This document shows, in pieces, positions 50,801 through 60,042 of a stretch of 64,000 nt of DNA (within the stretch, counting starts at the first letter, position 1; each line of letters opens with the position of its first letter). Under the pieces are notes generated by a model. It had not been told where the DNA came from, searched no databases, and saw only the letters and a list, made by a program, of their open reading frames with translations. The position numbers were made by a program, and so were the translations under genes. Origin of the DNA: Anaeromyxobacter paludicola (GTDB lineage: Bacteria > Myxococcota > Myxococcia > Myxococcales > Anaeromyxobacteraceae); contig NZ_AP025592.1 in assembly GCF_023169965.1 (NCBI RefSeq), forward strand, positions 2,294,001 to 2,358,000, written 5' to 3'.

Positions 50801-51772
50801 ATGCTCGACCTCTTCTTCCGCAAGTACGTCTGGGTGGTGAACGCCCTGCTGCTGTTCGCCGCGGCGTGGCTCTCCGCGAAGACGGTGAACACGGTGGTCG
50901 GCGCGGCCATCCGGCCCACGCCGCAGATCGACCTGCGGGCGGCCCCCCCGACGCCCGCGCGCCCGGTCGCTCCCGCGCAGGTCGAGCCGGACAAGATCTA
51001 CGCGCTCATCGGCCAGAAGCCACCCGCGCCCGCGCCGGCCGAGTCCGCCGAGGCCGCGCCCCCGCCGCCCCGGACCTGCGACGACGCGAAGGCCGCGCCG
51101 GTGAAGGCCACGCTCCGCGCCCAGCTCGTGGCCGGCGTGATCGCCGAGAAGCCGCAGTGGTCGATCGCCTCCATCACCGACCTCGCGAGCCGCGAGACCC
51201 GCATCTACGGCGTCGGCGACTCCTTCCAGGGCGCGAAGATCCTGGCCATCGGGCGGATGAAGGAGCCGCACGACATCACCGGCCAGGGCTACAAGATGGT
51301 CGCGGTCGTCTGCCACGACGGCCGCAAGGAGTTCATCGACTTCGAGCCCGGCGAGGCCGCCGCGCCCGCCTTCCAGGCCGCCACCGCCCCGACCCCGGGC
51401 GCCGCCGCGGCCGCCCTGCCGCCGGACGGGGTGAAGACGGTGGCCGAGAACCGCTACGACGTGAAGCGGTCGGTCCTCGACCAGAGCCTCTCCAACATGT
51501 CGAGCCTCGCCACGCAGGCGAGGATGGTCCCCAACTTCAAGAACGGCGTGGCCAACGGCTTCAAGCTGTTCTCGATCCAGCCCAACTCGCTCTACGCGTC
51601 GGTCGGCATCGAGAACGGCGACGTGGTCACCAAGATCAACGGCTACGAGATCAACTCGCCCGACAAGGCGCTCGAGGTCTACCAGAAGCTCAAGGAGGCG
51701 AGCCACATCAGCCTCGAGCTCGAGCGCAACGGCCAGCCGATCCGCAAGGAGTACAACGTCACCGGCCCGTAG
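50801..51772 (+). CDS. gspC: Type II secretion inner-membrane protein GspC
   Basis: 323 residues from ATG 50801 (MLDLFFRKYVWVVNALLLFAAA). A cytoplasmic stub, one membrane helix, a Pro-rich linker (APPTPARPVAPAQV), the homology region that contacts the secretin (ATLRAQLVAGVIAEKPQWSI to EFIDFE), and a C-terminal PDZ domain (FKLFSIQPNSLYASVGIENG, VVTKINGYEI, LELERNGQP). Connects the inner-membrane platform to GspD and selects substrates. An upstream open stretch would pass through the promoter and is rejected as coding. Confidence 0.95.
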   Translation: MLDLFFRKYVWVVNALLLFAAAWLSAKTVNTVVGAAIRPTPQIDLRAAPPTPARPVAPAQVEPDKIYALIGQKPPAPAPAESAEAAPPPPRTCDDAKAAPVKATLRAQLVAGVIAEKPQWSIASITDLASRETRIYGVGDSFQGAKILAIGRMKEPHDITGQGYKMVAVVCHDGRKEFIDFEPGEAAAPAFQAATAPTPGAAAAALPPDGVKTVAENRYDVKRSVLDQSLSNMSSLATQARMVPNFKNGVANGFKLFSIQPNSLYASVGIENGDVVTKINGYEINSPDKALEVYQKLKEASHISLELERNGQPIRKEYNVTGP

Positions 51773-51791
51773 CGCCCCCGACGGCACCGCC

Positions 51792-54503
51792 ATGCGCAAG
51801 CTCCTCCTCCTCACGCTCCTCCTCCCGGTCCTCGCCACCTCGCAGTCGCTGCCGCCGCAGCGCGCCGGCCGGCCCCCGCGCTACCTCCCGCAGGAGCCCG
51901 CCGGGACGCCGCAGCCGGCGCCCCCGCGCCAGCCGCTGCCGCCCGGCGCCGCCGGGGTGCCGCCGTCCGGCGCGCCCGCCCCGGCCGCGGGCGGGGCCGG
52001 CGGCGACGCCGTGATCTCGCGCTCCGAGGGCAAGTGCCAGCCGATGGAGGGGCACTTCCTCCTCGCCTTCAACAAGGCCGAGATCGTGGACGTGCTCGAG
52101 CAGGCCAGCCGCTGGACCTGCCGCAATTTCGCCTACACCGACGAGATCGCGCGCGGGAAGATCACCCTCGTCTCGAAGACGCCGGTCTCGGCGGAGGAGG
52201 CCTACGCGGCGTTCCTGGCCGCCCTCTCCGCCAACAACATCGCCGTCTACCCGTCGGGCAAGTACCACAAGCTCATCCGCATCGCCGACGCCAAGAAGAC
52301 GCCCATCCCCACGCTCACCGACGGCGCCGAGGCGCCGGCCACGGAGCAGCCGGTCACCAAGATCATCCGGCTGCGCTACTCGGATCCCGACCAGCTGCGC
52401 GGCATCCTCGGCAACTTCACCTCCCCGCAGGGCGCCGACATCCAGGTGGTGGCGCCGGACCTCCTCATCGTCACCGACATCGGCCTCAACGTCCGGCGCG
52501 TCGAGAAGCTCATCGAGGCGGTGGACCGGCCGGGCGGCGGCGACCTCATCCGCGTGGTGCAGGTGCAGTACGCCTCGGCCCGCGACCTCGCCGAGAAGGT
52601 CAACCAGGTCTTCCAGCAGTCGCCCGCCACCCCCGGCCGCCCCGGCGCCGGCCGGCGCACGCTCATCGGCGGCGTGGCCCCCTCGACGCCCGGCGCGCCC
52701 GCCGCCGCCCCCGCCGCCGGCGGGACCGAGCCGTCCGAGATCTCCATCTCCAAGGTCCTCGCCGACGAGCGGACCAACAAGCTCATCGTCATCGCCGACG
52801 ACAAGAGCTTCCAGCGCATCCTCGACCTCGTGAAGCAGCTCGACCTGCCCACGAGCGGCGAGGGGACCATCCACGTGGTGTTCCTCAAGAACGCCAACGC
52901 CGAGGACCTCGCGCAGACGCTGCAGGCGCTGGCGCAGGGCCAGGCCTCCGCCCGCAAGCAGCAGGGCGCCACCGGGGCGCCGGCGGGCCTCCCGGTCACG
53001 CCGGCCGCGGCTCCCGGCCAGCAGGCCGCGCAGGCCGCCCTCGCCGGCGGCCACGGCCCGGCCACCAGCGCCGACCTCTTCAGCGGCGAGGTGAAGGTCA
53101 CCGCCGACAAGACCCAGAACGCCCTCGTGGTGATGGCGAGCGCCACCGACTTCGCCGTGATGACGCGGCTCATCGACAAGCTCGACCGGCCGCGCCGCCA
53201 GGTGTTCGTCGAGGCGGTCATCATGGAGGTCAACCTCAACAACGAGAACCAGTTCGGCGTCTCGATGCACGGGGTCATCCCGTACAAGACCTCGGACGGC
53301 ACGGGCTACATCCCGCTCGGCTCCGAGACGGGCCGCGTGAACTCGTTCAACGTCTCGAGCCTCATCTCCCTCGGCGGCTTCCTCACCGGCCTCGCCGGCC
53401 CGACCTCGGCCCAGCTCAAGGACGTGCTGCCGGGCGTCCCGAGCGTGTCGCTGCTCGTGCAGGCCCTGCAGACCTCCTCCGACGTGAACGTGCTCTCGAC
53501 GCCGCACCTGCTCGCCTCGGACAACGAGGAGTCGGAGATCACCGTCGGCCAGAACGTCCCGTTCCAGGCCGGCTACTCGGCGCTGAGCGGCCTCTCGAGC
53601 ACCACCGGGACCACCGCCGCCGGCTCCACCCTCGGCACCCTCGGCCTGCTCTCGGGCGGCCTCAACAGCCTCTACGCCCCGATCCAGCGGCAGAACGTGG
53701 AGCTGAAGCTCCGCATCAAGCCGCAGATCAACGAGGGCGACAACGTGCGGCTCGACCTCGAGGAGCAGACCGAGGAGATCGCCTCCAAGGATCCGACCCT
53801 CGGCCCCACCACCGCCAAGCGGAGCGTGAAGACCAAGATCGTCGCCAAGGATCAGAACACCATCGTGATCGGCGGCCTCATCCAGGAGCGTACGGTCCAG
53901 GGCGTCCACAAGATCCCGGTCCTCGGCGACATCCCGATCCTGGGCTGGCTCTTCCGCGACCAGGTCACCACCAAGACCAAGACCAACCTGCTGCTGTTCC
54001 TCACGCCGTACATCATCCGCGACGAGTCGGACTACAAGCGCATCCTCGAGCGGAAGCGGCGGGAGCAGCAGGAGTTCACCGAGCAGTTCTACGGCAAGAC
54101 CGCCCGCTACGACGTCCCGGTGGACTACGCCCGGAAGGCGGGCGCCTACACCCGCATCCACAAGGACATGGACGTCGAGCTCCTCAAGCTCGAGAACGGC
54201 GGACCCGGCTCGCCCGGCGAGCGCACCGTCCGGCCGCCGGCGCAGGACCAGGAGCTCGACGAGCGGAACCTGCCGCCGTCCGCGACCCCTGGCGCGGGCG
54301 CGCCCGCCCCGGGCGGCGCTGGCGCGCCCGCGCGGCCGGCCCCCGCGACCCCGCCCGCGACCCAGGCGCCGGCACCCGCTCCGACCCAGGCGCCGGCGCC
54401 CGCTCAGCCCCAGGCCCCGGCGCCCGCTCCGGCGCCGGCGAGCCCGCCCGCAGGGCAGGCGGCGCCGTCGCCCGGCCCGCAGGCTCCGGCTCCCGGGCGC
54501 TGA
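51792..54503 (+). CDS. gspD: Type II secretion secretin
   Basis: 903 residues with a signal peptide (MRKLLLLTLLLPVLATSQS). N0 domain near 80-150, then N1-N3 repeats (IIRLRYSDPDQLRGILGNF; VVQVQYASARDLAEKVNQVF; VVFLKNANAEDLAQTLQAL) separated by Ala/Pro/Gly inserts, and the secretin domain (VFVEAVIMEVNLNNENQFGV, DVNVLSTPHLLASDNEESEI, VGQNVPFQ, IKTKIVAKDQNTIVIGGLIQ, VPVLGDIPILGWLFR-like). The final 90 residues are a Pro/Ala repeat tail. Forms the outer-membrane channel. Starts 20 bp after gspC. Confidence 0.97.
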   Translation: MRKLLLLTLLLPVLATSQSLPPQRAGRPPRYLPQEPAGTPQPAPPRQPLPPGAAGVPPSGAPAPAAGGAGGDAVISRSEGKCQPMEGHFLLAFNKAEIVDVLEQASRWTCRNFAYTDEIARGKITLVSKTPVSAEEAYAAFLAALSANNIAVYPSGKYHKLIRIADAKKTPIPTLTDGAEAPATEQPVTKIIRLRYSDPDQLRGILGNFTSPQGADIQVVAPDLLIVTDIGLNVRRVEKLIEAVDRPGGGDLIRVVQVQYASARDLAEKVNQVFQQSPATPGRPGAGRRTLIGGVAPSTPGAPAAAPAAGGTEPSEISISKVLADERTNKLIVIADDKSFQRILDLVKQLDLPTSGEGTIHVVFLKNANAEDLAQTLQALAQGQASARKQQGATGAPAGLPVTPAAAPGQQAAQAALAGGHGPATSADLFSGEVKVTADKTQNALVVMASATDFAVMTRLIDKLDRPRRQVFVEAVIMEVNLNNENQFGVSMHGVIPYKTSDGTGYIPLGSETGRVNSFNVSSLISLGGFLTGLAGPTSAQLKDVLPGVPSVSLLVQALQTSSDVNVLSTPHLLASDNEESEITVGQNVPFQAGYSALSGLSSTTGTTAAGSTLGTLGLLSGGLNSLYAPIQRQNVELKLRIKPQINEGDNVRLDLEEQTEEIASKDPTLGPTTAKRSVKTKIVAKDQNTIVIGGLIQERTVQGVHKIPVLGDIPILGWLFRDQVTTKTKTNLLLFLTPYIIRDESDYKRILERKRREQQEFTEQFYGKTARYDVPVDYARKAGAYTRIHKDMDVELLKLENGGPGSPGERTVRPPAQDQELDERNLPPSATPGAGAPAPGGAGAPARPAPATPPATQAPAPAPTQAPAPAQPQAPAPAPAPASPPAGQAAPSPGPQAPAPGR

Positions 54504-54542
54504 AAGAGAACGCCCTCGCCGCGTGTTCTCGATGGTTCGACC

Positions 54543-56309
54543 ATGCCCGATCTCGTCAGCCCCGCCCCCGCCGCCCCGCAGGCCTCCCTCTCCGGTCGCC
54601 TGATCGGGGAGATCCTCGTCGCCACCGCCGGTCTCTCCCCCGAGAAGCTCGAGGAGGCCCTCGCCGCCCAGCGCGGCCCGGAGGCGGGCAGCCGCCTGGG
54701 AGAGGTGCTGCTCCGCATGAAGGCGGTGAGCGAGGACGAGGTGCTGCGCGCGCTCTCGATCCAGCTCGACCTCCCGTTCGCGGAGCGCATCGACCCGGAG
54801 TCGGTGCCGCCCGAGCTGGTGGCGAAGGTGCCCATCAACTTCGCGAAGCAGGCCCGGGTGGTGCCGCTCGGCCGGCTCGACGGCGCCGTCCGGCTCGCGG
54901 TGGCCGACCCGCTCGACACCGCCAGCCAGGAGAGCGTCGCGCTCCTGCTCGGCCTGCCGGTGCTGCCGGAGGTGGTCCCGCCGCAGGTCATCGTGGACGC
55001 CATCAACCAGGTCTACGACCGCGCCGCCGACGAGAACGCCCGGCTCATGGAGGACCTCGAGACCGAGGACCTCGAGAGCGTGGCGCACGAGCTCGAGGAG
55101 CCGACCGACCTGCTCGAGGCCGACGACGAGGCCCCGATCATCCGGCTCGTGAACTCGCTCCTCTTCCGCGCCGTGAAGGAGCGGGCGAGCGACATCCACA
55201 TCAACCCCGAGGAGCGCGACCTCTCGGTGCGGTACCGCATCGACGGCGTGCTGCGCGAGGTGATCCGCCCTCCGAAGCGGATCCAGGCCTCCATGGCGAG
55301 CCGCATCAAGATCATGGGCGGCCTCAACATCGCCGAGAAGCGGCTCCCGCAGGACGGCCGCATCCGCATCAAGATCGCCGGCAAGGACGTGGACATCCGC
55401 CTCTCGACGGTGCCCACCGCCTACGGCGAGCGCATCGTGATGCGCCTCCTCGACAAGTCGAACGTGCTGCTCGACCTGGGCGAGATCGGCTTCGAGGACT
55501 GGCAGCTCCGGATCATGGACCAGCTCATCACGCGGTCCCACGGCATCGTGCTCGTGACCGGCCCCACCGGCTCCGGCAAGACCACCACGCTCTACGCCGC
55601 CCTCTCGAAGATCAACTCGCCCGACCTCAACATCCTCACCATCGAGGACCCGGTCGAGATCCCGCTCAAGGGCGTCGGCCAGGTGCAGGTGAACCCGAAG
55701 ATCGACCTCACCTTCGCCTCCGGCCTGCGCGCCTTCCTCCGCCAGGACCCCGACGTGGTGATGGTGGGCGAGATCCGCGACCTCGAGACCGCCGAGATCG
55801 CCATCCAGGCCTCCCTCACCGGCCACCTGGTGTTCTCGACCATCCACACCAACGACGCCGCCGGCGCGATCACCCGCCTCGCCGACATGGGCGTGCAGCC
55901 GTTCCTCGTGGCCTCGTCGCTGGTGGGCGTGCTGGCGCAGCGGCTCGTGCGCGTGCTCTGCCCCGAGTGCAAGCGGGCCTACGTGCCGACGGCGGAGGAG
56001 CTCGCCCAGGCCAGCATCACCCCCAAGATCCTGGCCAGCGCCGGCAACCCCAGCCACCTCTACAAGGCGGTGGGCTGCCCGGCCTGCCAGCAGACCGGGT
56101 ACCAGGGCCGGACCGGCATCTACGAGCTCATGCTCGTGGACGACGATCTGCGGCAGCTCATCCTGCGGAACGTGGACTCCTCCACCATCAAGCGCAAGGC
56201 GGCCGAGCACGGGATGCTCTCGCTGCTCGAGCACGGCGCCTACAAGGTCGCGATGGGGATCACCACCGCCGCCGAGGTGCTGTCGGTGACGGCGGAGGAC
56301 CTGCATTGA
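54543..56309 (+). CDS. gspE: Type II secretion assembly ATPase
   Basis: 588 residues. N-terminal MshEN-type domain (LIGEILVATAGLSPEKLEEAL), then the motor with SDIHINPEERDLSVRYRIDG, Walker A GPTGSGKTTTLYAAL, Asp box and Walker B (LRQDPDVVMVGEIRD), His box (STIHTNDAAGAITRLADMG) and the four-cysteine Zn module (CPEC and CPAC). Drives pseudopilus assembly at the inner membrane. A 39-bp gap follows gspD. Confidence 0.97.
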   Translation: MPDLVSPAPAAPQASLSGRLIGEILVATAGLSPEKLEEALAAQRGPEAGSRLGEVLLRMKAVSEDEVLRALSIQLDLPFAERIDPESVPPELVAKVPINFAKQARVVPLGRLDGAVRLAVADPLDTASQESVALLLGLPVLPEVVPPQVIVDAINQVYDRAADENARLMEDLETEDLESVAHELEEPTDLLEADDEAPIIRLVNSLLFRAVKERASDIHINPEERDLSVRYRIDGVLREVIRPPKRIQASMASRIKIMGGLNIAEKRLPQDGRIRIKIAGKDVDIRLSTVPTAYGERIVMRLLDKSNVLLDLGEIGFEDWQLRIMDQLITRSHGIVLVTGPTGSGKTTTLYAALSKINSPDLNILTIEDPVEIPLKGVGQVQVNPKIDLTFASGLRAFLRQDPDVVMVGEIRDLETAEIAIQASLTGHLVFSTIHTNDAAGAITRLADMGVQPFLVASSLVGVLAQRLVRVLCPECKRAYVPTAEELAQASITPKILASAGNPSHLYKAVGCPACQQTGYQGRTGIYELMLVDDDLRQLILRNVDSSTIKRKAAEHGMLSLLEHGAYKVAMGITTAAEVLSVTAEDLH

Positions 56310-56347
56310 CCGCCCGGCCCGCCAGCGGCGGGGGGGAGGCGTAGCCC

Positions 56348-57577
56348 ATGCCCGTCTTCGAGTACAAGGCGCTCGACGCCGGCGGCAAGGCGGTCGGTGG
56401 CCTCAAGGAGGCCGACTCGCCGCGCACGCTCCGCACCGTGCTGCGCCGCGACGGCCTCTTCCTCACCGAGGTGGTGGGGCAGAAGCAGGCCGCCGAGGCG
56501 GCCGCGCGCGACGTCCGCAAGCGCTGGCTCACCGGCCGGATCAAGGCCGACGACCTCGCCATCATGACCCGCCAGCTCGCGGTGCTGGTGGGGGCGGGCG
56601 TCCCGCTCGTGGAGGCGCTCACCGCGCTCGTGGACCAGGTGGAGCACGAGCGGCTCAAGCGGATCGTCTCCGACGTGCGCCAGCGCGTGAACGAGGGCAG
56701 CTCGCTCGCCGACGCCCTGGCCTCGCACCCGCGCGTCTTCACCAACCTCTACGTGAACATGATCCGCGCCGGCGAGTCCTCGGGCGCGCTCGAGATCGTG
56801 CTCGTCCGGCTCGCCGACTTCACCGAGAACCAGGCCCGCCTGCGCTCCAAGATCGTGGGCACCCTCACCTACCCGGCGGCGATGCTCGTCATCGGCACGG
56901 TGATCATGGCCATCCTGTTCACGGTGGTGATCCCCAAGATCACCCGCATCTTCGACGAGACGCGGGTGACGCTGCCGCTCACCACCCGCGCCCTCATCGG
57001 CTTCTCCACCTTCGTCCACGACTGGTGGTGGGCGGGCGGGCTCCTCACCATCGTGGCCGGCGTGCTCGTCGCGCGCTGGAAGGAGACCCCGTCCGGCCGC
57101 GCCGCCTGGGACCGCCGCGCCCTCACCGTGCCCATCTTCGGCGGGCTCATCCGGCAGATCGCCATCGCCCGCTTCTCGCGCACGCTGTCCACCCTGCTGA
57201 AGAGCGGCGTCCCGCTCCTCACCGCCATGGACATCGTGAAGAACATCGTCGGCAACGTCCGGCTCCAGTCGGTGATCGAGGAGTCGGCGGCCGCCATCCG
57301 CGAGGGCGAGAGCATCGCCGCGCCGCTGAAGCGGTCCGGCGAGTTCCCGCCGCTCGTCTACCACATGGTCGCCATCGGCGAGCGCTCCGGGCAGCTCGAG
57401 GAGATGCTCAAGAACGTCGCCGACGCCTACGACTCGCAGGTGGAGACCAAGATCGGCGCGCTCACCTCGCTGCTCGAGCCGGTGATGATCGTCGGCATGG
57501 GCGTGGTGGTGGCGCTGATCGTCTTCTCGATCCTGATGCCGATCCTGCAGATCAACAACCTGGCCGGAGGAGCCTAG
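56348..57577 (+). CDS. gspF: Type II secretion platform protein
   Basis: 409 residues, polytopic inner-membrane protein at the centre of the assembly platform. Typical start MPVFEYKALDAGGKAVGG, two GspF cytoplasmic repeats (IMTRQLAVLVGAGVPLVEAL and FSRTLSTLLKSGVPLLTAMD), the ERSGQLEEMLKNVADAYDSQ motif, and three membrane helices (AAMLVIGTVIMAILFTVVIP; the last MIVGMGVVVALIVFSILMPI). Length normal. Confidence 0.97.
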   Translation: MPVFEYKALDAGGKAVGGLKEADSPRTLRTVLRRDGLFLTEVVGQKQAAEAAARDVRKRWLTGRIKADDLAIMTRQLAVLVGAGVPLVEALTALVDQVEHERLKRIVSDVRQRVNEGSSLADALASHPRVFTNLYVNMIRAGESSGALEIVLVRLADFTENQARLRSKIVGTLTYPAAMLVIGTVIMAILFTVVIPKITRIFDETRVTLPLTTRALIGFSTFVHDWWWAGGLLTIVAGVLVARWKETPSGRAAWDRRALTVPIFGGLIRQIAIARFSRTLSTLLKSGVPLLTAMDIVKNIVGNVRLQSVIEESAAAIREGESIAAPLKRSGEFPPLVYHMVAIGERSGQLEEMLKNVADAYDSQVETKIGALTSLLEPVMIVGMGVVVALIVFSILMPILQINNLAGGA

Positions 57578-57582
57578 CCCCC

Positions 57583-57978
57583 ATGCAGACCCAGCGACGC
57601 CGCGAGCGCGGCATGACCCTCATCGAGATCATGGTGGTGATCACCATCCTCGGCCTCATCGCCGCCGCGGTGGCGGTGAACGTGGTGAGCAACCTCTCCG
57701 ACGCCCGCATCAAGCAGGCCAAGGCCGACCTCCACACCCTCGAGAACTGCCTCGACCTCTACAAGATCGACAAGGGCCGGTACCCGACGACGGAGGAGGG
57801 GCTGCAGGCGGTGGTGGCCGCCGGCAAGTGCAAGAACCAGCTCAAGGACCCGTGGAGCCACGACTACGTCTACCTCTACCCGGGCCAGGTCCACCCCGAC
57901 GGCTTCGACCTCAAGAGCTACGGCGCCGACGGCGCGCCGGGCGGAGAAGGCGAGAACGCCGACATCGTGAACCGCTGA
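57583..57978 (+). CDS. gspG: Major pseudopilin
   Basis: 131 residues. Prepilin leader MQTQRRRERG/MTLIEIMVVI with Glu at +5, hydrophobic helix, and the GspG-type C-terminal part (YKIDKGRYPTTEEGLQAVV, DPWSHDYVYLYPG, DLKSYGADGAPGGEGENADI) with the calcium-binding Asp/Gly loop. Main shaft subunit of the pseudopilus. Starts 5 bp after gspF. Confidence 0.97.
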   Translation: MQTQRRRERGMTLIEIMVVITILGLIAAAVAVNVVSNLSDARIKQAKADLHTLENCLDLYKIDKGRYPTTEEGLQAVVAAGKCKNQLKDPWSHDYVYLYPGQVHPDGFDLKSYGADGAPGGEGENADIVNR

Positions 57979-57986
57979 GGAAGCTT

Positions 57987-58634
57987 ATTCTCGCGCAAGG
58001 CACACGAGCCCGAGCCGAGCAGGGCTTCACCCTCATCGAGCTCCTGATCGTCATCGCCATCGTGGCGATGGTGTCGGCGGCCGCCATCCCGGCGCTCGAC
58101 TCGGTGACCGGCGCGAACGCGCGCGGCGCCGCCGGGGAGCTCTCGGCGGCGGCCCGCTACCTCTACGACCTCGCCATGCTGCGCCACCAGACCTGCCGGC
58201 TCGCGCTCGACCTCGACCACCAGCGCTGGTGGGCCGAGTGCACCGAGGGTCGCTACCTCGCCTCCCGCGAGGCGCGGAGCCAGCAGGACCAGGCGCGCGA
58301 GGAGGACGACGACCAGCTCGCCGAGCGGATCCCGGACGAGCGCGACGCGGAGCGGCGCAAGCTCCTCGCCCGCGCCCGGTTCGGCGAGTTCAAGGACCGG
58401 CTCGCGGCCAAGCGCGCGCTGCCCGGCGCCGCCGCGTTCACCGAGGTCTGGACCGAGCACCAGCGCGAGCCCTGGTCGCGCGGCATGAGCTACGTCTACT
58501 TCTACCCGGGCGGCCGGACCGAGGCGGCGCGGATCCCGGTGGCCGACGGCTCCAACGTTTACTCGGTGGTGCTGCAGCCCTTCACCGGCCGCGCCCGCGT
58601 GGTCACGGGCAAGCCGGAGGTGCCGCGGTCGTGA
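57987..58634 (+). CDS. gspH: Minor pseudopilin GspH, probably started at an ATT codon
   Basis: 215 residues if started at ATT 57987: a 13-residue leader ending AEQG/FTLIELLIVI with Glu at +5, then the alpha-1 helix and a globular domain that is longer than usual (about 170) owing to a charged helical insert (QQDQAREEDDDQLAERIPD). No ATG, GTG or TTG lies between the gspG stop and the leader. GAGGA sits 5 nt before the ATT; a CTG overlapping the gspG stop is the other option. The nearest ordinary start would add about 53 residues inside gspG and no leader. A sequencing error is possible but not needed. Confidence 0.85.
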   Translation: MLAQGTRARAEQGFTLIELLIVIAIVAMVSAAAIPALDSVTGANARGAAGELSAAARYLYDLAMLRHQTCRLALDLDHQRWWAECTEGRYLASREARSQQDQAREEDDDQLAERIPDERDAERRKLLARARFGEFKDRLAAKRALPGAAAFTEVWTEHQREPWSRGMSYVYFYPGGRTEAARIPVADGSNVYSVVLQPFTGRARVVTGKPEVPRS

Positions 58635-59389
58635 GGCGCGGGTTCACGCTGCTCGAGGTGATGGTGGCGCTCGCCATCCTCGCCACCGCGCTCATGGCCA
58701 TGGCCGACCTCGGCGGCAGCGCGCTCGAGAACCACCTCTACGCGCGCCAGCTCTCGACCGCCACGCTCCTCGCCCGCGGCAAGCTCGCCGAGCTCGAGGA
58801 GAAGTACGACGACGACGGCTTCAAGGACTTCGACGAGCGCGAGGAGGGCACCTTCGACGGGCAGGGCCACCCGGAGATCCGCTGGCGCGCCGAGGTGGTG
58901 AAGCCGGACGGCGACCTCGGGCCGGACCAGCTCATGGGGCTCCTCACCGGCATGGGCGGCGAGGCGGGCGCCACGCAGGGGCTCATGGACCAGCTCTTCG
59001 GGGGGAAGCAGGGCCAGCAGTCCCAGCAGGGCAGCGGGCCCACCCAGGGCGCGAGCCCGATGGGCGCGGCCATGGGCGGCATGCTGCAGACCCAGCTGCA
59101 GACCTTCGGCGAGCAGCTCAAGAAGTCGCTGCGGGAGCTCCGCTTCACCGTGGCGTGGAAGGAGGGCAAGAAGGACCGCCAGTTCACGGTCACCTCCCAC
59201 CTCGTGGTGCTGAACCCCCGCGCCCCCGGCGGCGCCCGCGGCGACAGCCCGGACGTCCCGCCCAACGTCGCCCCCGCCGCCGGCCTCCCCGGCGCCACGG
59301 GGCAGGGCACCGGCGCGACCACCGGGACCGGCACGACGACCGGCACCGGCACGAGCGGCACCCGCACCGGCGCGACGGTGGTCCGATGA
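58631..59389 (+). CDS. gspI: Minor pseudopilin GspI with long C-terminal extension
   Basis: 252 residues from GTG 58631: MRRG/FTLLEVMVALAILATAL, a minimal prepilin leader with Glu at +5, followed by the GspI pattern NHLYARQLSTATLLARGKLA and IRWRAEVV. GspI is commonly about 125 residues; here a Gly/Gln/Met-rich insert (residues about 105-155, GGKQGQQSQQGSGPTQ) and a Gly-Thr repeat tail (GTGATTGTGTTTGTGTSG) double the length. The GTG overlaps the gspH stop. Forms the pseudopilus tip with GspJ and GspK. Confidence 0.9.
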   Translation: MRRGFTLLEVMVALAILATALMAMADLGGSALENHLYARQLSTATLLARGKLAELEEKYDDDGFKDFDEREEGTFDGQGHPEIRWRAEVVKPDGDLGPDQLMGLLTGMGGEAGATQGLMDQLFGGKQGQQSQQGSGPTQGASPMGAAMGGMLQTQLQTFGEQLKKSLRELRFTVAWKEGKKDRQFTVTSHLVVLNPRAPGGARGDSPDVPPNVAPAAGLPGATGQGTGATTGTGTTTGTGTSGTRTGATVVR

Positions 59390-60042
59390 GGCGCGGGTTC
59401 ACGCTCATCGAGGTGATGATCGCCATCGGCATCTCGGCCGTGATCGGCGTGATGGCGCTCGGCTCGTTCCAGCGCGCCCACGCCGCGCGCGAGCTCACGC
59501 AGGCCCAGGAGGAGCGGTTCGGCGGCGCGCGGCGCACGCTCACCCGCATGGCCCGCGAGCTCTCCATGGCCTACCTGTCGGAGCACTACGACCACAAGCG
59601 CTTCCGCGAGCGCCCCACCCTCTTCCGCGGCAAGGACGGCGGCCGGCGCGACGCCCTGCTCTTCACGAGCTTCTCGCACCAGCGGCTGGTCCGCGACGCG
59701 AAGGAGTCGGACCAGGCGCTGCTCGAGTACACCGTGGACTCCGATCCCGAGCGGCCGGGGAAGCTGGCGCTGTTCCGGCGCGAGAAGGTCCACCTCGACG
59801 AGGATCCGGACCGCGGGGGCGACAAGCAGCTGGTCCTGCAGAACGTCGCCGGCTTCGACGCGCAGTTCTGGGACTGGAAGAAGCAGGAGTGGGTGAACGA
59901 CTGGGTCTCCTCGTCGGTGGAGCGGCAGGGGACCCTGCCCACCCGCGTGAAGGTCCGGCTCACCCTCGAGATGCCCGACGGCAAGGAAGAGAACTTCGAG
60001 ACGCAGGCCCGGGTGGCGATCATCCGGCCCTTGGACTTCTGA
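59386..60042 (+). CDS. gspJ: Minor pseudopilin GspJ
   Basis: 218 residues: MRRG/FTLIEVMIAIGISAVIGVM, then the GspJ pattern (RTLTRMARELSMAYLSEHYD, LLFTSFSHQRLVRDAKESDQ, LEYTVDSDPERPGKLALFRRE, VRLTLEMPDGKEE). Tip-complex partner of GspI and GspK. ATGA overlap with gspI and one-base overlap with gspK, so the pseudopilin genes are translated as a coupled block. Confidence 0.94.
   Translation: MRRGFTLIEVMIAIGISAVIGVMALGSFQRAHAARELTQAQEERFGGARRTLTRMARELSMAYLSEHYDHKRFRERPTLFRGKDGGRRDALLFTSFSHQRLVRDAKESDQALLEYTVDSDPERPGKLALFRREKVHLDEDPDRGGDKQLVLQNVAGFDAQFWDWKKQEWVNDWVSSSVERQGTLPTRVKVRLTLEMPDGKEENFETQARVAIIRPLDF

Noticed and set aside
51759-56306. A 1515-residue open frame on the minus strand across gspD and gspE
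   Set aside because: Antisense to well-supported secretin and ATPase genes; composition is artefactual and no domain is visible.
57828-57986. A conventional GTG start for gspH inside gspG
   Set aside because: It would add about 53 Arg/Pro-rich residues before the prepilin cleavage site, incompatible with a pseudopilin leader.
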